Source of the DNA: Arcuatula senhousia
Taxonomy: Eukaryota; Mollusca; Bivalvia; Mytilida; Mytilidae
Length of the DNA: 64,000 nucleotides
Assembly (NCBI GenBank): GCA_963971305.1
Contig: OZ020304.1
Span: forward strand, 19,016,103 to 19,080,102
Direction of reading: 5' to 3'
A program made the translations under genes and the position numbers. This document shows, piece after piece, positions 20,602 to 31,915 of this stretch. The notes beneath the pieces are model-generated. The model searched no databases, was not told the DNA's origin, and saw only the letters and a list, made by a program, of their open reading frames with translations. Each line of letters begins with the position of its first letter. The first letter of the stretch is position 1.

Positions 20602-22098
20602 TTAATGTCAGTCTGATTAAAATCAGCCCTCTCACATGCTCCCGTTTATTGATATGTCGCGTATTATTAGCAGAAAATGAGAAAGACTTACAATTGATGT
20701 TATTGGTGTAATAAGAAATGTTTACAAGTAAACTTGCAGAAAACAAAGATTATGCACTTTTGAAATCCTTCAGTGTCTCAGACTATATGTATTTATATTT
20801 GGTAATGAATGTATTGAGATAGTATCAAAATATCAATACCTAGGTCTTGTGATTACACAACATCTAGATTATAATGAATTGGCTAAAACAGTAGCCAAAT
20901 CAGCAAACAGAGCACTTAGTTTATTAATTGTAAAGAGTAAAGCTCATGGTGGTTTCCAGCTCTCAACCTTCACCAAACTTTATGATACCCTGGTGTGGCC
21001 AGTAATAAATTATATGCCTCTGCCATTTGGGGCACCCGGAGCTTTTCTTGTATAAACGCTGTTCATAACAGAGCGATCAGATTTTTCATGAGGGTTGGAA
21101 AATATACCCCTAATGACGCAATAAATGGTGACATATGGGCTGGAGGCCTCCTTGTGCTAAACAGTGGTCATCTGTCTTCAGACAGTGGAGAAGGTTTACG
21201 GTACTGGATAGAGTTAGAGTTAATTTTAAAGTTTTTATATGGAGTTTGAACCTTCATGCTAATAAGAAAAATTGGTGTTATAAGGTGAAAGATAAACTCA
21301 GAGAATGTAATTTTGGTAATTTTATTAATAGATTAAGTAAAAGGTATATTGTAAATCAGAAGATATAATTTATGATAGGTATAAATCTGAGTGGAATGAT
21401 ACAATTTTAACTTTAGTTCCAAGTAAGAAGTTGCTTATATATAAATTGTTAAAAAATTCATAGATGACAGAGAACTATTTAATGTGTAACATCATAGATA
21501 TAATATACATATTATATCTATGGTAACATTAACTATAAATATAGAAGTGCTTTTGCTAAATTTAGATGTGGTGTTGCACCACATAGAATGGAAACTGGTC
21601 GTTATGAGGGTAAAAGTATTGAGGAGAGAAAATGTTTTTATTGTAATAGTTCTTTTATTGAAGACGAGAAACATGTACTATTGTATTGTCCGCTATATGC
21701 AGATTTAAGAGCAAGTTTATTTCAAGAAATTAATAATTTTAATGTAGAATTTTCAAGTTTGTCAGATGACGAAAAGTTTATATACCTCTTTAAAGAAGAT
21801 AATTGTTTTTATAATGTTGCCAAAACCTGCTGTAACATTTTAAGTAGAAGAAATACCTTTTTATTCTCTTAATTGTATTATTAACTTTTATTTAAAGTTA
21901 ACATGTCTTTTATTGTTTTTATCTGTAGATTAGTAATGTGAGTCATATTTTTTATATAGTCTCTCATATTTCTGTTTAGAATGGGACTTGTATTTTAAAA
22001 TAATGTGTTTTATATGTTATACATGTAATGTTTATTGTATGTGAATTTTATGTAGTTACAAGTGGTGAGACTTTAATAAAATATTGAATCTGAATCTG
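20602..22098 (+). pseudogene. LINE RT C-terminal part and 3' end; polymerase core missing
   Basis: After the endonuclease the sequence jumps to the region behind the RT active site: YQYLGLVITQHLDYNE, FTKLYDTLVWPVINY, FSCINAVHNRAIRFF and GWRPPCAKQW in shifting frames. Then comes a Cys/His knuckle (CFYCNSS...HVLLYCPLY, about 21640-21690). No RT catalytic YADD is present, so 2 kb or more of coding sequence was deleted before the segmental duplication. The 3' end is AATAAAATATTGAATCTGAATCTG, a short tail repeat typical of some LINE families. Confidence 0.7.
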
Positions 22099-22330
22099 TT
22101 AAGGAAATTACTTTGGTTATGACTATACTAAATACAATCCATGTATTAGCAAATTGCATAAACATTTATTAAAACACTGGAATTTTATAGATAATGATCT
22201 AGTCTGTAATAAAATATTCAGTGACAAGCCAATGGTTGCTTACAAAAGGCACAGAAATTAAGCAGATTTGCTAACATCAACAGTAATGAAAAATTAAAAT
22301 GAAATATGATATGGGACAATCCCTGATGAT
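22099..22330 (+). pseudogene. PLE region downstream of the RT
   Basis: One frame reads FGYDYTKYNPCISKLHKHL, HWNFIDNDL, IFSDKPMVAYKRHRN, a TAA, then ADLLTSTVMKN. A 'PMVAY+R..(N)L.DLL' block like this lies between RT and the endonuclease in canonical PLEs. The LINE therefore appears inserted within the same PLE seen at 18.0-20.2 kb. Confidence 0.55.
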
Positions 22331-23087
22331 GGCGGTTAAGGTTAATGTGGACAGCTATACTGAAAACAAATCTGTCATTAAACATTTGATTTTATGGTCT
22401 AAAATGAAACATGTTATTTCTATCCTTTATTTAAAATGAAAATAAGGATAGGTCATCATGCTCGTTTTTGCAATATAAGTGGTTAAAGTATGCCTGAATT
22501 ACAATAGATTATAGAGGAAAGGACAAATTTAAGGCATAAAATCATGTCTCAGAAAAAAATCCTTACAGTAGGATCTTGTTTTTATTTTGTCAAAAGTTAT
22601 ATTTTTACCTATATATTAAAATAAAACATAGAAAACAGGGGGTCACCAGCCGTAAGATTTTTGTCTACTATTCAATTCCATTGTAAATTAAGGGTAATTT
22701 TGAAGTGAGTTATCTCCCTTGCTTTTATCAAAAATTGCGTTATTCAAGAAACGATTGATGCAATTCTTGAACAATTGAATTTTTATTACTCATTTCAATA
22801 AATTCAAATATTCTATTTTTTTATTATTGACTTTATAGACACTGGTCATAAATATTGCATTTATTAAGGTACAAAATAGAAAATAAAGAGATGTGGAATA
22901 AGTGTACGCGACACAGCCCACAATTAAGTCACGTGACACCTGTCTGCATTAACCTTAAATCTTTATTCAGACGTCCTATCAAAAGATGCGTCTACGATAG
23001 TTTTTATAAACTGATTTAGATGGTCTAAAACTCGGTCCTTAAGTGGAACTGTTTAAGTATCAATTATCAAATTGATCAAATTAACTG
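22331..23087. other. Noncoding PLE-derived or unique DNA; includes a 50 bp piece absent from the second copy
   Basis: No gene seen. At about 22880-22930 is a ~50 bp stretch holding GAGATGTGGAATAAGTGTAC, the edge of repeat A. The corresponding place in the second tandem unit (about 32,460) lacks it, where ACAAAA joins GTCACGTGACACC directly. Confidence 0.55.
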
Positions 23088-23283
23088 CCGAAATGTAAGA
23101 TTTACATAGGATTGATGCCAACAAGAATTAATTAAGAAAATAATAAAATTTTAAATGCCAAAATATATTGTAATATATTATAATTATACTATTAATCTCA
23201 TTGTTTTTTAATTGAAAGCATTGAATAATATTGAATAATATTTTTTTTTAAAAATGCATGAGATTCATGCATATACCATTCCT
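23088..23283 (+). repeat. PLE 3' terminal fragment
   Basis: It starts CCGAAATGTAAGATTTACAT (KCKIYIGLM in one frame) and continues with TTAATTAAGAAAATAATAAA and the GCATGAGATTCATGC palindrome. The same order follows the minus-strand PLE RT at 10520-10330. Confidence 0.7.
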
Positions 23284-24009
23284 ATTGACTTCATTTAGCG
23301 TAACTTGGGTTTAATATTGACCGAGGCAGGGGTCCAGGGGGCTGCCGCTGAAGCCCCCTGCCGGAAAAAAATATGTGATTTTACGTATGAAACCAACAGA
23401 TTTTATGATGTCAATAAGTCATTTTCATAAGAGACTAACAAAAAGCTTATAATTAAAAGAAATATTTGAGTCCGAATATTTCCCTCTTTAAACATTAATT
23501 TAACTGATTTTGTTGAAGTGTAAAATTTAGGTATGAATGTGGCATACCTTGACTTAAAATCATATATAACTTTCGTTCATCGATGAACAGTATTTTTATA
23601 ATCATGAAAGTTATCCGACACAGCGCCAAAACAAACTGGTTTAAATTTCATTCGCATGTGTCTGTCCTCAGCAAGTAATCTTTGTCACAAAAGGTTATGT
23701 TTGTCTTTGACTTCATCCTTGATCATCTTTAGTGTTATAGTTTTCACTCCAAGGAACACGCGAATCGATCCAGGTAATTTTTACTAACATTTTATTGTAT
23801 AGGCGAATAGAGTCTATAGATATAGAGTCTATAGATTTTTACTAACAATTTTTTTCAAACCCCTAATTTTATGTCGTATAGAAAGCTGCAGTGGATCATT
23901 AACAATTTATTAACAATTGGTGTCAATGGGGAAATGTTTAAGTTCCAATGGTTCGACGATTCAATAGTTTGACGAACGTAAAATTTATATTTCGAACGAG
24001 CGCAGCCTT
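23284..24009. other. No gene; small hairpin and short tandem repeat
   Basis: At 23325-23365 CAGGGGGCT and AGCCCCCTG form a 9 bp stem in an unusually GC-rich patch. Near 23808-23840 AGAGTCTATAGAT is repeated in tandem. Otherwise AT-rich noncoding DNA. Confidence 0.6.
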
Positions 24010-24490
24010 AATGATTTTTAAGAAAAGTTATTTCATTCGATTTGCTTTGATAATGATAAAGTTAATGCAGCTGATTATAAGAGAAATCTTTGGCGGAATT
24101 TTGTAACAATTACCTGGATTGATTCGCCTGTTCCTATGAGTGGTTTTGCTCTGTCCAGAAAAGAGGTATTTCGTATTTTGGATCTGGGACCACTGATAAG
24201 AAAAGGCCAAGCAGGGTTCACTTATCACATTAAAGGCGGCTGGCAGTCAAATTAGTCCACTTTGTCAGTTGTGTGAAAAAAGCGACGAAGATATTGAACA
24301 TTTCTTGTTGGATTGTAAAGCAACAGATCATGTAAGAAGTTCTGGTATTGACTCACTTCGCTCCATTATTAGGAGTATAGACATTGCGTTAGAAAATGTG
24401 ATATGTCATTACCAGCAAAAGAAGTATCTGATTCAGATTCTACTGGATATATCGCATGGATCCGTCATTTCCCATTATTCTGCAATCTGA
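24010..24490 (+). pseudogene. LINE C-terminal zinc-knuckle fragment
   Basis: The end of the RT-type polyprotein is visible as ISPLCQLCEKSDEDIEHFLL followed by DCKATDHVR, a CCHC-like knuckle common at the C terminus of non-LTR retrotransposon ORF2. The upstream residues (WRNFVTITWIDSPVP...) are in another frame and are not recognisable as RT. This family differs from the LINE at 20.2-22.1 kb. Confidence 0.55.
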
Positions 24491-25227
24491 CATTAGTTTG
24501 AAGATTGAAGCTGTATCTCGATGTCTTGTGTATGCTCTACATAGAGAGAGATGTAGACAATTGAAGTTGACATTTTAGTATCTAGCGACAGTACAGTATG
24601 TCAGTCAGTGAGGGGGGAAGAGTTTATTAATATAGCCTTATCCCTGTATGTGAAGGGTTGTTATATTTTTTATTTTATATTTTAGTATATTAAGCCCCTA
24701 TCTTCAGCTCGTCCCTCGTTCTATTGGTTTTATTTTTATACCTGCCATCAGGGTTACCACTATAGCTGTAAATTATCTGAGTGCTAAAGTAGTTTTATAC
24801 CCATATATGCATCAGCTTAGTAGTGGTGATCTAAGTGTCTCTTTTTGTATATTCCATATAAATTAATTGATGATAGATCTTAATAAGTTAACCTGTTTTA
24901 TTAATAGTACTACATGTTTGTTTGATCATATAGAATTATTTCAAGTGTAGAGAAACTGAACTCATATAAGCACAATTTAATTTTAGATTTTAGACTTTTT
25001 CATTTTTTTATAATTTTATATAGAAACATGATAACCCATATAAGCACAATTAAATACATTTTTTTTAGATTTTAAACTTTACCATATTATATTTTATTTT
25101 TTATCTGAAAACATGATAATCTTAATTCTACAAAGTATCCTTATTTACTTTCATTATTAGTAAAATACCTATTTCTTATTAAGAGCAATACTGATGACAG
25201 CTATTTAAATAATATTAACTTTCCAGG
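24491..25227. other. AT-rich DNA, no gene seen
   Basis: No recognisable coding sequence or repeat other than its second copy in the tandem duplication (34027-34760). Confidence 0.55.
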
Positions 25228-25586
25228 TGTATGCGCTATTCTGCTCGTGAGGCAGATAGCTAACCAAGTGTTATACGGGGGCTAATTGAACGACAAATTC
25301 CGGGGAACCATCATTTATTAACCACGATGTATTCAGCAGGGTAAATTAACTGTGCGTTTGGTGGATCTTAACTGGAAACACGAGAGAGAATCCTGTGATA
25401 TATGTCCTCACGTTGAAATCCAAACCGGAAGAGAGCCTGAAATCGTAAAAACATGTGGAACAATCCCGGGGAAGTTACATAAAAACAGCAATATGGAACC
25501 GATCAATAAGAATGTTAAATTGACACAATCTAAAACGGTAATTAATATCCAATAAGTCCTGGATAAATATTTGTAATGGAATTACA
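25228..25586 (-). repeat. Inverted copy of the BEL/Pao LTR (unit 1)
   Basis: This is the reverse complement of 25881-26253, shorter by 14 bp at the gag-proximal end. The two arms face each other across about 294 bp. The spacer carries two copies of ACACACTACACTGCATA. In unit 2 the same arm lies at 34761-35119. Confidence 0.75.
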
Positions 25587-25880
25587 GTACACTCCCCGCC
25601 AAATATCCCACGGGGATATTTCTCAAATTTTCTACAAAACACAGATGAAAATCAATCGATTCCAATATCTAAAGATAAATCGCCTAGGCCTGACACTAGC
25701 TTTTTTTGAAAAGCTAATCTTGTAACACACTACACTGCATATGTTAATAATATTAACACACTACACTGCATAGCGTCCATTCATATAAGATATAAAGCAT
25801 AGCATACTAGCGAATATATACATGTATATATAGTGTAAAAGTTAAGATTACATAATACAAAACCCCTAAAGCACATGTAC

Positions 25881-26253
25881 TGTTATTCCATTACAAATAT
25901 TTATCCAGGACTTATTGGATATTAATTATCGTTTTTAGATTGTGTCAATTTAACACGTCTTTTTATTCTTATTGATCGGTTCCGTATTGCTGTTTTTATG
26001 TAACTTCCCCAGGATGTCCACATGTTTTTACGATTTCAGGCTCTCTTCCGGCTTGGATTTCAACGTGAGGACATGTATCACAGGATTCTCTCTCGTGTTT
26101 CCAGTTAAGATCCACCAAACGCACAGTTAATTTACCCTGCTGTAAACATCTTGGTTGATAAATGATGGTTCCCCGGAATTTGTCGTTCAATTAGCCCCCG
26201 TTTAACATTTGGTTAGCTATCTGCCTCACGGGCAGAATAGTAAATTAACTGCA
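25881..26253 (+). repeat. Probable 5' LTR of the BEL/Pao element (unit 1)
   Basis: The 373 bp segment begins TGTTATTCC and ends AACTGCA, so has TG...CA termini. It is followed after two bases by TGGTTGGTAAAC, a plausible tRNA primer site beginning TGG. Gag starts 69 bp downstream. No matching 3' LTR was found downstream of the integrase at 42 kb, so the LTR call rests on termini, position and the inverted second copy. Confidence 0.55.
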
Positions 26254-26321
26254 CCTGGTTGGTAAACATCTCTCGGGGCACCGTTGTACGACTTGCCGGG
26301 TCAACACAGCATCGGCATACA

Positions 26322-27833
26322 ATGAATCCTGACGACGACCAGATGTCAACCACGTCCAGAACACGGACACTCACACCAAAAGGAGAGGACCAGTACGTGC
26401 AGAGGAGAGACAATCTGTCACTAGATGTCGAGCTCCTTTGGTTCATGTGTAACGCTATGTTACTGGAGACCGACAACCCACCAGCGGAGGCTAGAAAATG
26501 CCTGGAACTTGAACAAAAGGTTGTCCAAGCCTTCACAGGATACAACAGGCTGTGCGAGGAATACCTCGGATTTGTAAAAGGCCAAAGGACAACACTGGCC
26601 AACCAAGATCTAGACGTCATAGCTCCAGTTATTGACGTCCGTCAGCGAATGTATGAATCGGCCATAGCCAACCTTCATGAAGTGCTAGGCCAGACCAGCA
26701 TGGCTAGATCCGTTAAATCCAAACGGTCAAGGACAAATAGCGAGACCAGTTCTCGTATTTCAAATACATCAAGCCTGGCTAAAAAGACACGAGCCAAAGC
26801 AGAGGCGGCAAAAGCAGCAATCGCCTTTGCCGAAAAACAAACACTCATGGCCAAACAAGAAGCGGAACTCCAAGAAAGAGCTTCTCGGGATTCTTCCCGT
26901 ATAAAAGCCGAAAAAGTCGAAGTGGAGCAAGAAGCCATTCGACAAAAGGTCGAAGCGGAGCAAAAAGCCATTCGACAAAAAGTCGAAGTGGAGCAAGACG
27001 CCATTCGCCGAAAGGCCGAAATGGAACAGGAGACCATGAGGCGGAAAACACAAATGGAAGAGGAGGCCGCCATGCGAGAAGCCGAAGTCACCCGAAGACA
27101 TGCTGAAATCAAAGCAGAAATGACTCTTCTGGAAGTTCAGCGACAAGCAGCCGAGCTAGAGGCCGAGGCCCGAGTTCTAGAGCAGGAGGACGATATAGAA
27201 AAAGATTTAGATGATCCACTTCCGGTTCAGACCGAAGACCCGCTAAAACGGGTTCAGGACTATGTCCAGCAACACAGTGTTCACAGCGAACAGGATAATC
27301 GGTTGCAAGACGTGGGTTACCACGTACCTTCTACATAACCGACTAACACAACTCGCTTTGCCCGTTCTGTACACTCGGAACTGGGCCCTTCCGGAGGCAG
27401 CACTCAACAACAGCTAGATACGACTAAAGCCGTCACATTTAATCAGCAATCTTCATGTCACTCGCCGATTGGAGAATTTGGACTGCCGTCAGCTGCATCC
27501 ACGCCAATGAACGAACATGGACATATAAATCCAGCTACCAAAACACAGACTTCCGGTTTATCTGGGCTCAACACCAATGCATCAGCCTTTACGCCCGAAC
27601 AAGACTATCCCATGCTTAGGCCGTCAAGCCCTGTGGACATAACACAACCCACATCTGGTTACCGGGATACGGGTTCCGACCCGACGCCCGCTATAAGAAA
27701 ATTTCTATTGAGAAAGGATCTTATATTTTCCCGACTCAGTTCCTTTAATGACAAACATGAGTCATACCATATTTGGAAGTCAAGCTTTGACAGTGTGATA
27801 AAAGGACTAGACGTCTCAGATTCGGAGTAGCTA
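26322..27833 (+). pseudogene. BEL/Pao gag-like protein, unit 1
   Basis: The frame from ATG 26322 (MNPDDDQMSTTS) continues to a TAA at 27336. It continues in the same frame to a TAG at about 27828, so two nonsense codons interrupt one original reading frame. Residues ~130-300 are a long charged coiled coil with repeats of the type VEVEQxAIRxKxE. The last part (FLLRKDLIFSRLSSFNDKHE) resembles the capsid-like region of Pao gag. Both stops also occur in the second unit, so they predate the duplication. It would package element RNA. Confidence 0.7.
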
Positions 27834-28396
27834 GACTTGCTAGTAAAGTGGTTGGGAACTGAATCCTCAAAGCACGCGGTCAGTATCCGCGCATCCAACG
27901 CCGACAATCCAGCTCGAGGTCTACAACGCCTCTGACAAAGGCTCGATGAGCGATATGGCTGCCCAGAGATGATAGAAGCTTCTCTAAAATCGAAGCTAGC
28001 CGATTTCCCGAAACTTACAAATAAAGATAACAAACGTCTTTACGAGCTGTCAGACATCCTCTTGGAAATCGAGTACGTTAAGGAGAAGCCTAAGCTCAAA
28101 ATCTGTTAGGCTATTTCGACTCATCATCGGGAATTAAACCCATTGTTACTAAACTGCCATTTGGCTTACAAGAAAAATGGACATCACGAGCAGTTAGGTA
28201 CAACGAGCAACATTCAAACTCCTTTCCTCCCTTTACGGAGTTCTCCGCATTTATAAGGGAGATCAGTAGAATCAGGAACAATCCAGGGTTTACTTACGAC
28301 AACGAACCTGCCATTTCCACTCAAAAAGGGAGTTCGGCAAGGACTACATCTAAGCCCCAGGCTAAAATCAGTGTTCATAAAACCGAAACATCGAAC
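27834..28396 (+). pseudogene. BEL/Pao gag C-terminal region, unit 1 (degraded)
   Basis: It encodes LLVKWLGTESSKHAVSIRAS and LADFPKLTNKDNKRLYELSD, matching the unit 2 frame at 37369-37788. Unit 1 carries a TGA where unit 2 has TGG (LQRL-W-QRL) and one A fewer in the CTCAAAAATC run, breaking the frame. Confidence 0.7.
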
Positions 28397-29440
28397 GTGA
28401 ACCAAATATCAGACAAGCTTGAGAAGTGCATTTTACATGGAACCAAGCATTCATTAAACGACTGCCGTGGATTCCGTTCCAAGCCTATGGAGGAATGCAA
28501 ATCCCTGCTCAAAGACAACAAAGTTTGTTTTAAATGCTGTGAGTCAACTAAGCATATAAGTCGGGATTGTCCCGTTAGTGTCTCGTGCAAAGAGTGTGGT
28601 AGTAAACAATATACCACAGCTCTTCATTTAAATAAAAACAAAACCTCATCCCAGTCAGGGTCACAACCCGCACAAAACAACGGCGGGGAGTCAGGACGTA
28701 CAAACAGTGCTACTACCTTTAACACGGTCAACTCATCATGCACCGAAATTTGTAAAGAGTATGGTGGTAAATTCTGTGCAAAAATACTGCTAGTTAATGT
28801 GTTTCACAAGGACCATCTAGGAAACATAAAGAAGATGTACGCCATAATTGACGACCAGAGCAATAGGTCTTTAGCCTCTCCTGAGTTCTTTCAATATTTC
28901 AATGTACGGGATGTTCCCGAAACATATACGCTTTCCACTTGCTCTGGAAAGATCACAACTTCTGGAAGACGGGGGAAGGACTTTATTGTGATTGTGACAG
29001 CAGTTCATGGCAGTGACCCTCTAGAACTACCAATCCTTATAGAATGTGACAACATACCCGACAACAGGAATGAAATCCCGACACCGGATATTGCCAACAA
29101 GCATCCTCACTTAGGAGAGATAGCAAAACACCTATCGCCATTGGATGAAAGTTGCGGTATCATGCTCCTTATAGGACGGGATTTACCGGAAGCTCATCAT
29201 GTCCATGACCAAAAGCTTGGACCCTTAAAAGCTCCATACGCCCAACGACTCAAACTTGGCTGGGTCGTAGTGGGTGAGACATGTCTAGACAAGCAGCATG
29301 CTCCAACTGAAATCAATGTTTTTAGGAAATTCGTATCAACTTCCAGTCGTCCTACGGTTTTCAAACCGTGTGAAAACAATTCCCGAAGGACAACTGAGGA
29401 CAAGACGTCTTTGTTAGGACCCCCGATGATGATAAGCTAG
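28397..29440 (+). pseudogene. BEL/Pao zinc-knuckle and protease region, unit 1
   Basis: The 347-residue open frame starts with Cys/His knuckles (CILHGTKHSLNDC, CFKCCESTKHISRDC, CKECGS). It continues into the Pao-type putative aspartic protease region: AIIDDQSNRSLAS near residue 153, with DDQS where a canonical D-S/T-G would be, and later CGIMLLIGRDLPEAHHV and LKLGWVVVGE. It ends at TAG 29438 shortly before the RT. In an intact element this would be part of a single gag-pol frame. Confidence 0.75.
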
Positions 29441-29940
29441 GGATGTCCCACGATGACATGCTGTTCATGAAACAGATGGACGACGAATTCGTAAGAGACG
29501 ACACAGGAAGCTGGGTTGCACCCTTGCCTTTCCGAGCTACGAGTCCGTTCAAAGAGCGAAAATGTTGGACACTAGTCTTAAGAAAAACCCTGTGAAGAAG
29601 TCACACTTCATGGAATTTATGGGAAACATTTTGGACAACAACCACGCGGAGTTTGCTCCATTGTTAAAGGAAAATGAGGAATGCTGGTACCTGCCACTCT
29701 TTGGTGTCTATCACCCGAAGAATCCCGATAAGATTCGGGGTGTCTTTGATTCGTCAGCGAAGTAAAACGGAATCTCTTTGAACAACGTCTTGTTGACAGG
29801 TCCAGACCTAACCAACAGTTTGCTAGGTGTTCTTGTACGCTTCCGCAGGGAAAAGATCGCCGTAACAGCCGATGTGCAGCACATGTTCCATTGTTTCGTG
29901 GTTCGAGAAGACCATCGGAATTACCTACGTTTCCTGTGGT
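29441..29940 (+). pseudogene. BEL/Pao RT N-terminal part, truncated by the duplication junction (unit 1)
   Basis: Frames give MSHDDMLFMKQMDDEF, then NNHAEFAPLLKENEECWYLP and RGVFDSSAK followed by a TAA shared with unit 2 (a Tyr is usual there). It continues as [20 protein letters not shown] and [15 protein letters not shown] (RT motif A region). It stops at 29940 where LINE sequence begins. Confidence 0.75.
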
Positions 29941-31684
29941 AAACAACCGTAAACAAATACACGTGCATGCACGGTGTGGCTCTGGTGGTGTTGGTGTATT
30001 AGTTAGAAATGATGTTATAAATAATTTTAATTGTTGTAAAATTGATGATTCAAATGATGGTATTTCATGGTTGTGTTTTTCAGATAAATGGAATGATAAT
30101 TTTAAGTTTTACATATGTGTGATTTATTTGCCGCCAGAAAATTCGGCAAGGTCAGTTAATATACATGAATTTTTAGATTGATTAATGTCAGTCAGATTAA
30201 AATCAGCCCTCTCACATGCTCCCGTTTATTGATATGTCGCGTATTATTAGCAGAAAATGAGAAAGACTTACAATTGATGTTATTGGTGTAATAAGAAATG
30301 TTTACATGTAAACTTGCAGAAAACAAAGATTATGCACTTTTGAAATCCTTCAGTGTCTCAGACTATATGTATTTATATTTGGTAGTGAATGTATTGAGAT
30401 AGTATCAAAATATCAATACCTAGGTCTTGTGATTACACAACATCTAGATTATAATGAAATGGCTAAAACAGTAGCCAAATCAGCAAACAGAGCACTTAGT
30501 TTATTAATTGTAAAGAGTAAAGCTCATGGTGGTTTCCAGCTCTCAACCTTCACGAATCTTTATGATACCCTGGTGTGGCCAGTAATAAATTATGCCTCTG
30601 CCATTTGGGGCACCCGGAGCTTTTCTTGTATAAACGCTGTCCATAACAGAGCGATCAGATTTTTCATGAGGGTTGGAAAATATACCCCTAATGACGCAAT
30701 AAATGGTGACATATGGGCTGGAGGCCTCCTTGTGCTAAACAGTGGTCATTTGTCTTCAGACAGTGGAGAAGGTTTACGGTACTGGATAGAGTTAGAGTTA
30801 ATTTTAAAGTTTTTATATGGAGTTTGAACCTTCATGCTAATAAGAAAAATTGGTGTTATAAGGTGAAAGATAAACTCAGAGAATGTAATTTTGGTAATTT
30901 TATTAATAGATTAAGTAAAAGGTATATTGTAAATCAGAAGATATAATTTATGATAGGTATAAATCTGAGTGGAATGATACAATTTTAACTTTAGTTCCAA
31001 GTAAGAAGTTGCTTATATATAAATTGTTAAAAAATTCATAGATGACAGAGAACTATTTAATGTGTAACATCATAGATATAATATACATATTATATCTATG
31101 GTAACATTAACTATAAATATAGAAGTGCTTTTGCTAAATTTAGATGTGGTGTTGCACCACTTAGAATGGAAACTGGTCGTTATGAGGGTAAAAGTATTGA
31201 GGAGAGAAAATGTTTTTATTGTAATAGTTCTTTTATTGAAGACGAGAAACATGTACTATTGTATTGTCCGCTATATGCAGATTTAAGAGCAAGTTTATTT
31301 CAAGAAATTAATAATTTTAATGTAGAAATGTAGAATTTTCAAGTTTGTCAGATGACGAAAAGTTTATATACCTCTTTAAAGAAGATAATTGTTTTTATAA
31401 TATTGCCAAAACCTGCTGTAACATTTTAAGTAGAAGAAATACCTTTTTATTCTCTTAATTGTATTATTAACTTTTATTTAAAGTTAACATGTCTTTTATT
31501 GTTTTTATCTGTATATTAGTAATGTGAGTCATATTTTTTATATAGTCTCTCATATTTCTGTTTAGAATGGGACTTGTATTTTAAAATAATGTGTTTTATA
31601 TGTTATACATGTAATGTTTATTGTATGTGAATTTTATGTAGTTACAAGTGGTGAGACTTTAATAAAATATTGAATCTGAATCTG
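29941..31684 (+). pseudogene. LINE fragment, unit 2 copy (endonuclease truncated at its start)
   Basis: Duplicate of 20361-22098. The endonuclease begins at the junction, so the first ~45 residues are missing. A chimeric open frame from 29891 fuses 17 BEL-side codons to it. The post-RT region is better preserved here (WPVINYASAIWGTRSFSCIN in one frame) than in unit 1. An 8 bp duplication near 31319 breaks the knuckle-containing frame. The 3' end again is TTGAATCTGAATCTG. Confidence 0.75.
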
Positions 31685-31915
31685 TTAAGGAAATTACTTT
31701 GGTTATGACTATACTAAATACAATCCATGTATTAGCAAATTGCATAAACATTTATTAAAACACTGGAATTTTATAGATAATGATCTAGTCTGTAATAAAA
31801 TATTCAGTGACAAGCCAATGGTTGCTTACAAAAGGCACAGAAATTAAGCAGATTTGCTAACATCAACAGTAATGAAAAATTAAAATGAAATATGATATTG
31901 GACAATCCCTGATGA
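31685..31915 (+). pseudogene. PLE post-RT region, unit 2 copy
   Basis: Duplicate of 22099-22330 with the same FSDKPMVAYKRHRN-stop-ADLLTST pattern. Confidence 0.5.

Larger units (their letters stand above)
20361..29940 (+). repeat. Tandem segmental duplication, first unit (9,580 bp)
   Basis: Starting AAACAACCGTAAAC, the whole block recurs collinearly at 29941-39472. The unit runs from inside a LINE endonuclease to inside a BEL/Pao RT. Conservation is high: 6 differences in 359 residues in the gag frames and 6 in 347 in the protease-region frames. Unit-specific changes include a nonsense TGA near 27935, a one-base deletion near 28104, a 2 bp insertion near 21015, and the extra ~50 bp near 22890. 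Confidence 0.95.

Noticed and set aside
25352..25555. 67-residue frame with Cys residues in the inverted LTR arm
   Set aside because: It lies wholly within the repeated arm, occurs in both orientations, and has no known domain; most likely fortuitous.
26213..27146. Minus-strand open frames of 125-145 codons opposite the BEL gag (and their copies at 35.7-36.7 kb)
   Set aside because: They are antisense shadows of the coiled-coil repeat and mirror its periodicity.
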